A DNA stretch of 64,000 nucleotides from Tetrastigma voinierianum (Eukaryota > Streptophyta > Magnoliopsida > Vitales > Vitaceae). The translations under genes were made by a program, and so were the position numbers. The notes beneath the pieces are model-generated. The model was not told the DNA's origin. It did not search any database and worked only from the letters and a program-made list of their open reading frames with translations. Position 1 is the first letter of the stretch; each line of letters starts with the position of its first letter. The DNA is taken from the NCBI GenBank assembly GCA_016808115.1, contig JAEQBH010003867.1:558001-622000 (forward strand), given 5' to 3'. This document shows, piece by piece, positions 58,732-64,000 of this stretch.

Positions 58732-60129
58732 ATTTCTTCAATTCTAGTTTTTAGCTAGCATTTTAGTTAGATCTGGGATCAACAGTTGATTCGTGAAGTT
58801 TCAGTCGGGTCTATCAGAAATTATGGTTTGGCTAATATTCTGACTTAAATGGAATTTGGAAAATTTTTGGAGTTCATATATTTTATTTCGTTTGCAATTT
58901 CAACGAATTTACTCGATCGGGCTAGTCACAAGTATTTGTAACTGGGGCTTTTGAGTGACTGAGGCTCCATCTAGTGAATGGATCGATGTTAATTGTTATT
59001 GTTTTTTGCTCAACTTGAAAGAATTTGTAGTTCAAAATATTGAATTTATTTAATCGGTATTGTTCTTGAAGCTAATGGTTCAAAATAATATTAATAGCGT
59101 GTACCTGTGTAGGGAATCAGATCTTGCTCCGATTTCTAGGAAGCCCTCCGAGTGACACAGAGACGGAGATTCCTAAGAGTATGGAGCAAGCTACTTAGGG
59201 TATGTTTTTTAGACTAATATGAAACTAATGGAACTCGAAAGATTACTCGATAGATCACTAACTTAATCACAGGTGAGGATAGCTCTACGGATGTACTTAC
59301 CCTAAATTGATGATAGTTTCTCTCTATCTCGATGAAAGGATCTGCATCCCGTGTTAGCATAGATCTAATCAAGGAGTATAGAGAATTTTATCGATTCCAT
59401 GGAGAGTTACTATTAGATTGAGAAGGCTTGTAATATCCTCGTCTATAGGGTAAGAATTCTTCACCCTAAGATTCTGAGTGAAGTAATTAAAAGAAAATGC
59501 CTGTATCTTTAGAAAGAGGTTTATATTCTACAAGTAACTGATTAGACTCATGTATCCGAAAGTAACATGGATTTCTAATTGGTGAAATGTATAGTGTATG
59601 GAGAAATCCAAAATATACTACGTTGCATCTTTGACAAGTTCAGAATTCAAACTAATGGCTGAACTATGTTATAAAATGATGCAGAAATTTTTAATTGTAC
59701 ATTGATCTATTTCCCAGTGTTAACTTACATAGTGAACTTTCTAATCCAATTATTTTGAAATCTTTATATGTAGTTATATAATTTTATTTAGTTTTTGCTT
59801 TTGTTTTAGTTTAAAACCAAATCATTTTTAAACATTGGAGTTCAAATAGTAAGGATCTTGAGTAGATGGGGTAATTGATCTTTTGATTTATCATCAATCC
59901 TTGTGGGAATGATATCTAGACTTAAATCCACTTTTATTACTTGTATGACTTGTGCACTTGCAGTGACCTAGACCAAAATCAAATTTCAATGTATCTCTTT
60001 CAAAAAAGGGTTAAACACATCTTTTTATCAAATTTAGTCTAACAAGTTTTTGGCATTCTAGCTAGGTACTGAAAAGTCTTTAGATGGAATTGCTGATTAC
60101 TTCATCATATTTTGTCTATGTATAAAATC

Positions 60130-60653
60130 AAATGAATCAATGACATCCAATGGGCCAGTTTACAAAACATATTCTTGTTTTGAAAAAATCATTGAATGTA
60201 ATCCATCAATGACGGTTTTTATCACACTGGGCATCAGACAGGTGGGGGTCCTAAAGACTTGTATGGGAGCTCGAGAAGACTCGGTATGGGAGCCAGAAGA
60301 CTCTGTATGGTGCAAGAGGCCCTATCTCACTCATGGCATGGCATGTAGGATTCCAAGTTAGAATTGGTATATTCTTATTTTTTTTGGAATGTTGATGTGA
60401 AGTGTAAACATTGCATGTACAGTTAGGTGGGGAGTAGCCTCTGTAGGAATTACTTTATTGGGCGTGGCTCACCCTGTATGGGAAAAACATTTCAAGTGCG
60501 GGATGTGCACCGGTAAACGGCTCTTATGCGGGGCCGTAAGGACGAAGAAAGCCTACATGTAGCTTTGATAATTCTTTTTTGTAAAATATGTTGAGCAAAC
60601 TTGCTTGACATGTATTTTTGGTGTAAAAGAATTTCAATTAAAAACATGTGAAC

Positions 60654-60687
<34 letters not shown>

Positions 60688-60823
60688 TTCCATGTTTTGT
60701 AAAAATATGTATAAATGGATCCCGGTAAATGGGACATAATAGGTGGTATCGGGTTACACGATATCCACGGGTATTTCCACAGGTTGATGGTTAAATCAAC
60801 GGACACTTAGATTTTGGGTCACA
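60130..60823 (+). mobile_element. LTR H, right part
   Basis: Matches the reverse complement of 52217-52890 of J's LTR ('GTGGGGAGTAGCCTCTGTAGG', 'CTTGACATGTATTTTTGGTGTAAAAGAATT'), with a (TA)n at 60657-60685 not found in J. It ends GGGTCACA four bases before the primer site. Confidence 0.8.
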
Positions 60824-60826
60824 GCT

Positions 60827-60838
60827 TGGTATCAGAGC
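60827..60838 (+). other. Primer-binding site of H (tRNA-iMet)
   Basis: TGGTATCAGAGC, an exact initiator-methionine primer site, four bases after the LTR end. Confidence 0.9.
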
Positions 60839-60858
60839 CTAGATATGCGATTACCTAG

Positions 60859-62189
60859 TGATTCATGTCCAGTAGGGTATCCGGAATCAACAAAATTTAT
60901 AACTAATAGCTCCTACTGCCGTAGCATTGCTACTGTAGTACAGTGGCTCTAGGGTCGAACAGAGGGATGAGTTTTCTTTGCACAAATGACTTACAGTGAG
61001 GTTCAAAATGGTGAATTTGTTTTGGATTTTAAGGTTTGGTAAAAACAGTGGGTTGTAATGGTTGAAACTGAAATTAAAATAAGTTAAAATGTAAAAGAAA
61101 CCTCCTTGAAGTATTAGGACAATGAGCTTGGATCCTAGGGAAAATGAGGGTTTCTCGGGTCTTTTCCTCGCGTTGGGGAGGATGACCTATAGTCATCTCC
61201 CAAACCTGATCTTCATTTAGCTATAAAAACTGACCCAAAACAACTATCTTTTGGAAATGGTACTCATTGAGCATAAGTGGTTTCATACAGTGGAAAACAA
61301 GTCTCCTTGACTCACCTTCCAATGACGAATAGATGATAACGAATGAATCTTAGTGGAACTAGCAATAAGCATCCACTGAACCCTAAAAGATTATCAAATA
61401 CGGATCATTCAAGGTGAATCTAAGGGATCTAAACCTAGAGTTCAAAGGAAAACACAAAATGTCGTTGAGTACCGTGAAAACCATGAAACCCTCACCAGCC
61501 TTAGATCCTTGCCTAGCTGACCTTCCTCTTCAAGGAGAAAGAGGTTCTAGCCACTCATCCTCCTGAGTTGTCATCCTTAGAGGTGCTTGGCTAGTGAGAA
61601 AGTGGAAAGAAAGTGAGGGAAAATGAGAGAAAATGAAAGAGGCGAGAAAGTTCCCGCTCATAAAAATGTATTCTTGATCAAGAAGTTAAGATCTCCTTTA
61701 CAAAGTCTTGTTGGGGCTTATATACCGCCCAAAATAACCAAAATTAAAAAAAATGTATGAACTGCCCACTATTACATGAAGGGTAATTTAGGAAATTACA
61801 AAAATTGCTCAAAAAGGGTCAAACCGGGGGTCAAAAAGTGGGACAGCTTCGCAGGCTGCGAGATTTCGCAGTGGCTGTGAAATTTTGCAGCATTGTGAAA
61901 TTTTCGCAGCCCTGCGAGATTTTGCAGGGCTCTCTTCTTTTGCTCTTTCTACTCCTCTCTTCTTATGGTTTCTAAACTGCAACTCTGAATTCAACTTAAC
62001 TTCTTCATGCTAGAGCAGACTTAATCAACTTGGCATGAATAGCTTGTGAAAACTACAAAATTTTCCACAAAATGTGATTAGTAGTAAAGCTAGGACATTA
62101 ATGTGCCAACCGGGTTAATTTGGTTGATTAATACACAAAAAGTGCTCAAAACCTATAATAAACAAAGGCACAAACAACACTTTTGGTAC
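60859..62189 (-). mobile_element. 3' LTR of K2
   Basis: Minus-strand LTR of the K family: 60871-61470 aligns with 45668-46250 and 50390-50950 ('ATC.GGAATCAA.A..ATTT', 'GTCGAACA.AGGGATG'). Minus TATA-like box at 61717-61726. Inverted words CGCAG/CTGCG at 61848-61925 upstream of it. At 62189 about 34 bases covering the LTR start and polypurine tract present in K1 are missing. It is inserted 20 bases after the primer site of H. Confidence 0.8.
61848..61925 (-). promoter_or_regulatory. CGCAG/CTGCG array in K2 LTR
   Basis: Words CTTCGCAGGCTGCGAGA, TTCGCAGTGGCTGTGAAAT, TTTTGCAGCATTGTGAAAT, TTCGCAGCCCTGCGAGAT and TTGCAGGG occur in 80 bases. They occupy the same place as the K1 array but use a different base word. 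Confidence 0.65.
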
Positions 62190-63340
62190 CTTTAGCAATG
62201 AAAGAAAGAGAGAGAAAACAAAACAATATCAAAATTATGTTCACAAAAAATATATGATATTTCAAAAAGAATGTGAATGGCTAATGCCCCACCCTCAATA
62301 AGATTCACTAAAACCTTGCCTAATAACCATCTTGTGAGAGTGAATGCCATGCAAAATCTAAAATCGGCGCTTCCTTCTGTAGGATCAACTCCGAACTTCC
62401 ATCAAAACTATGTTATTTTGATCACTTTCAACAATAGTCTATCAAATCAGACTCAACATAGCTTAGCGCCAAAACTCAGCTAAGCTAACCTAACCTAAAT
62501 GTATACAAAGACCCACTCTATTTCACAACTCCTTTGTGTTGTAGGGTGCACGCCGGGAGAATCGACTCATTGCATGTCCATGTAGTGGGATCCACCGATG
62601 ACTCCCAAACCAATTAAGGCTTAGGCATCAAGTCATAAGGATTTCAACTATAAACTCTTCAGTTTCACCCCTGACTTCTAATGAGTTCGAGACTCCAGCA
62701 CTACAACTCTTGCTAAGCTCAACATTCACCCATGTAATGAAATACAAGTCGGGTGGCTCCTAACCGCTGGCTCAAGGCACTGTGCTTTAAAGACTTTCGA
62801 CATTTAATTCCTCGACTGCTCAAAGCTCTTAAGGGGCAAAGCGTCACAAATTTTATTTATTTTATTTTTAAAGACTCATCGGTCTTTATTCAGGGTCCTA
62901 ACCTATTAAAGGGTCAAAAGTGCTAGGTCAGGGCTTTTGTATGAATAGGAGGTCAAAGCATTCTTTCAAAGATATCATTGAAACCTAATGTGCGCGGTGT
63001 GTAGTTAGCTCAAGGTGGAAGAAAAAGGTTGAAGACAATAGGAATTCAACTGACCATCAACTCATATAAACATGGAACCAATCTAACATCAACAACATTG
63101 GGGCGATGTTTCAACTTTTCTTACTATAAGCTAGGCAATATACAAAAAAATGGATGCAATTTTAAAACTGTATGGTATATAAAAAAAAAAGATATGACTA
63201 TATTTTCACCTTTACAAAAAGAACTAACAGCTTCACAAAACTAGCAACAAGTCATTGAACTACACAAAAATTGACTTGCTCAAAATTATGTAAAAGCCAC
63301 TTCCTTCGCTAACTCTCCCCCCAACCAAATGTCGCATTGT
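62190..63340 (-). other. K2 internal non-coding region
   Basis: Aligns with K1 at 47050-48240 (start TTAGCAATGAAAGAAAG, then 'ATGTTCACAAAAAAT', 'CTCTTCAGTTTCACC', end 'CACTTCCTTC..TAACTCTCCCC'). No protein. Similarity to K1 stops near 63340. Confidence 0.65.
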
Positions 63341-64000
63341 CCTTTATGGTTCGACCAGCCGGGAAGGAAGCATACCTCTAAGGTGTGCAAAGCAGGGATG
63401 TCATCTCATCCCGGGCAAGCTTCGAGGAGCCGCGGTATGAAGCCGGAGGGGTGTATACTCACAGAGTTGCTGCAAGGATGTCCAGCTGAATGCGTGGAGG
63501 AGCCGGATGAGCCACTGGAGGATGTGGGCCAGGGAGGCCCGCAGGCATTGATGAAGGGATTTGAGGCAGCCCAGTGGACTCTCAGACCGCATGAGGATGG
63601 CGTTTGTTCGAGCAGCGAGCATGGCTCGTGGTCCGAGCAACAAATGACCCTGCGTGCCATCCTCTCGCTAAGGCAAGATGCAACCGCAAAGATGTCGATT
63701 GTATGAAAACCGTGAGACCGCAGATCCATAATAGCCATGAAACTTGGTGATGGCAAAGATAGCGCCGGAGTGGTGGTGCCGATTTATTGGGTCCAAATCG
63801 AATTTGAAGAGCCGGAGGCAATTAGAGGTGCAAAGGAGGTGTGATGCGGGCAAAGGTGGCAAATGACCGCCTGAGCTGCGGATACTGGAACTAGGCTCTC
63901 AAAGAGGGCACCGCAGGAGGTAGCTGGGATCCTCCGTAGGGCCGGTCATCCACCGGCGATCATTGGCTAGGTCCTCGGATGAGATGAGAGCACCAGGGCA
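63341..64000. other. GC-rich unassigned end of window
   Basis: Abruptly GC- and CpG-rich compared with K2. It has overlapping open frames on both strands (plus 63329-63706; minus 63406-63756, 63401-63643 and 63582-63821) of 80-125 codons. None shows a domain I recognise. It may be another insertion, or an internal part of K2 that K1 lacks. Confidence 0.4.

Larger units (their letters stand above)
57260..60125 (+). mobile_element. Element I: Athila-like LTR inserted in H
   Basis: Starts TAATGAGTCCTAAACTCATC, matching the start of LTR C (TGATGAGTCAAAAACTCATT; TG mutated to TA). It has a 1.1-kb palindrome array, TATA-like box CTATAAATAG at 58601-58610, a TA microsatellite, and an R/U5 region matching A (3400-3812) and C. 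A decayed primer-site context, AACAAGTTTTTGGCATTC, lies at about 60042-60060, so a little leader follows the LTR before H resumes. The internal region is missing. A possible short repeat GAATC flanks it (about 57254 and 60131). Confidence 0.7.

Noticed and set aside
1..64000. tRNA, rRNA, snoRNA or telomere/centromere satellite arrays
   Set aside because: No cloverleaf-like A/B boxes, rRNA blocks or long monomer arrays were seen. Fragments resembling tRNA ends are primer-binding sites of retrotransposons.

Overview
This window is nuclear DNA from a flowering plant, most likely a woody or large-genome dicot; the species cannot be told from the sequence alone. I found no intact host gene, tRNA, rRNA or CRISPR array. 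Almost everything that can be identified is decayed, nested LTR retrotransposons. No open reading frame exceeds about 140 codons, and the recognisable proteins (gag, protease, reverse transcriptase, RNase H, integrase) are broken by stops and frameshifts.

Layout, with letters used throughout. A (1-6500, +): two head-to-tail Athila-like Ty3 fragments (gag, post-pol ORF, LTR end, three tandem primer-binding-site copies, second gag, protease remnant). C (about 7400-14345, -): LTR, polypurine tract and post-pol ORF of an Athila-like element. B (14360-17040, -): LTR U3, polypurine tract and post-pol ORF. E (17053-27456, +): a complete-length but dead Athila-like element with both LTRs, tRNA-Asp-type primer site, gag-pol and polypurine tract; a solo LTR F (25786-27090) sits inside its 3' LTR with target duplication TCGCT. 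D (27457 to about 35070, -): Athila-like gag-pol with its 5' LTR. G (35182-39138, -): a probable 4-kb solo LTR of a Tekay/Del-like family. L (39800-41023 and 54596-54970, -): a Ty1/copia element split by J (41024-54590, -; chromovirus-like, target duplication ATAAT), which is itself split by K1 (45658-51842, -; non-autonomous, target duplication ACATG). H (55675-60823, +): a Tekay-like LTR and primer site, split by I (57260 to about 60125, +; Athila-like LTR). K2 (60859 to about 63340, -): a second copy of the K family, inserted just after H's primer site. The last about 650 bases are GC-rich and unassigned.

The most striking signal is not a gene. Most LTR families here carry their own cluster of short inverted repeats, and where a TATA-like box can be placed the cluster lies just upstream of it: TGTCGCGACA in A, B, C and I; AACGTCGCGACGTT in D; CGCTAT...ATAGCG in K1; CGCAG...CTGCG in K2; ACGCAATTGCGT in J; GTACCCGTAGGTAC in G. 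In the Athila-like elements the same word also occurs in a second array in front of the post-pol ORF, where an internal promoter would lie. The words differ between families while the architecture is shared, which suggests a promoter-organising principle that evolved repeatedly. Many variants look like CpG decay of one ancestral palindrome.

Three insertions (F, J, K1) have perfect 5-bp target duplications and G has a probable one, so the order of insertion can be read: L before J before K1; E before F; H before I and before K2.
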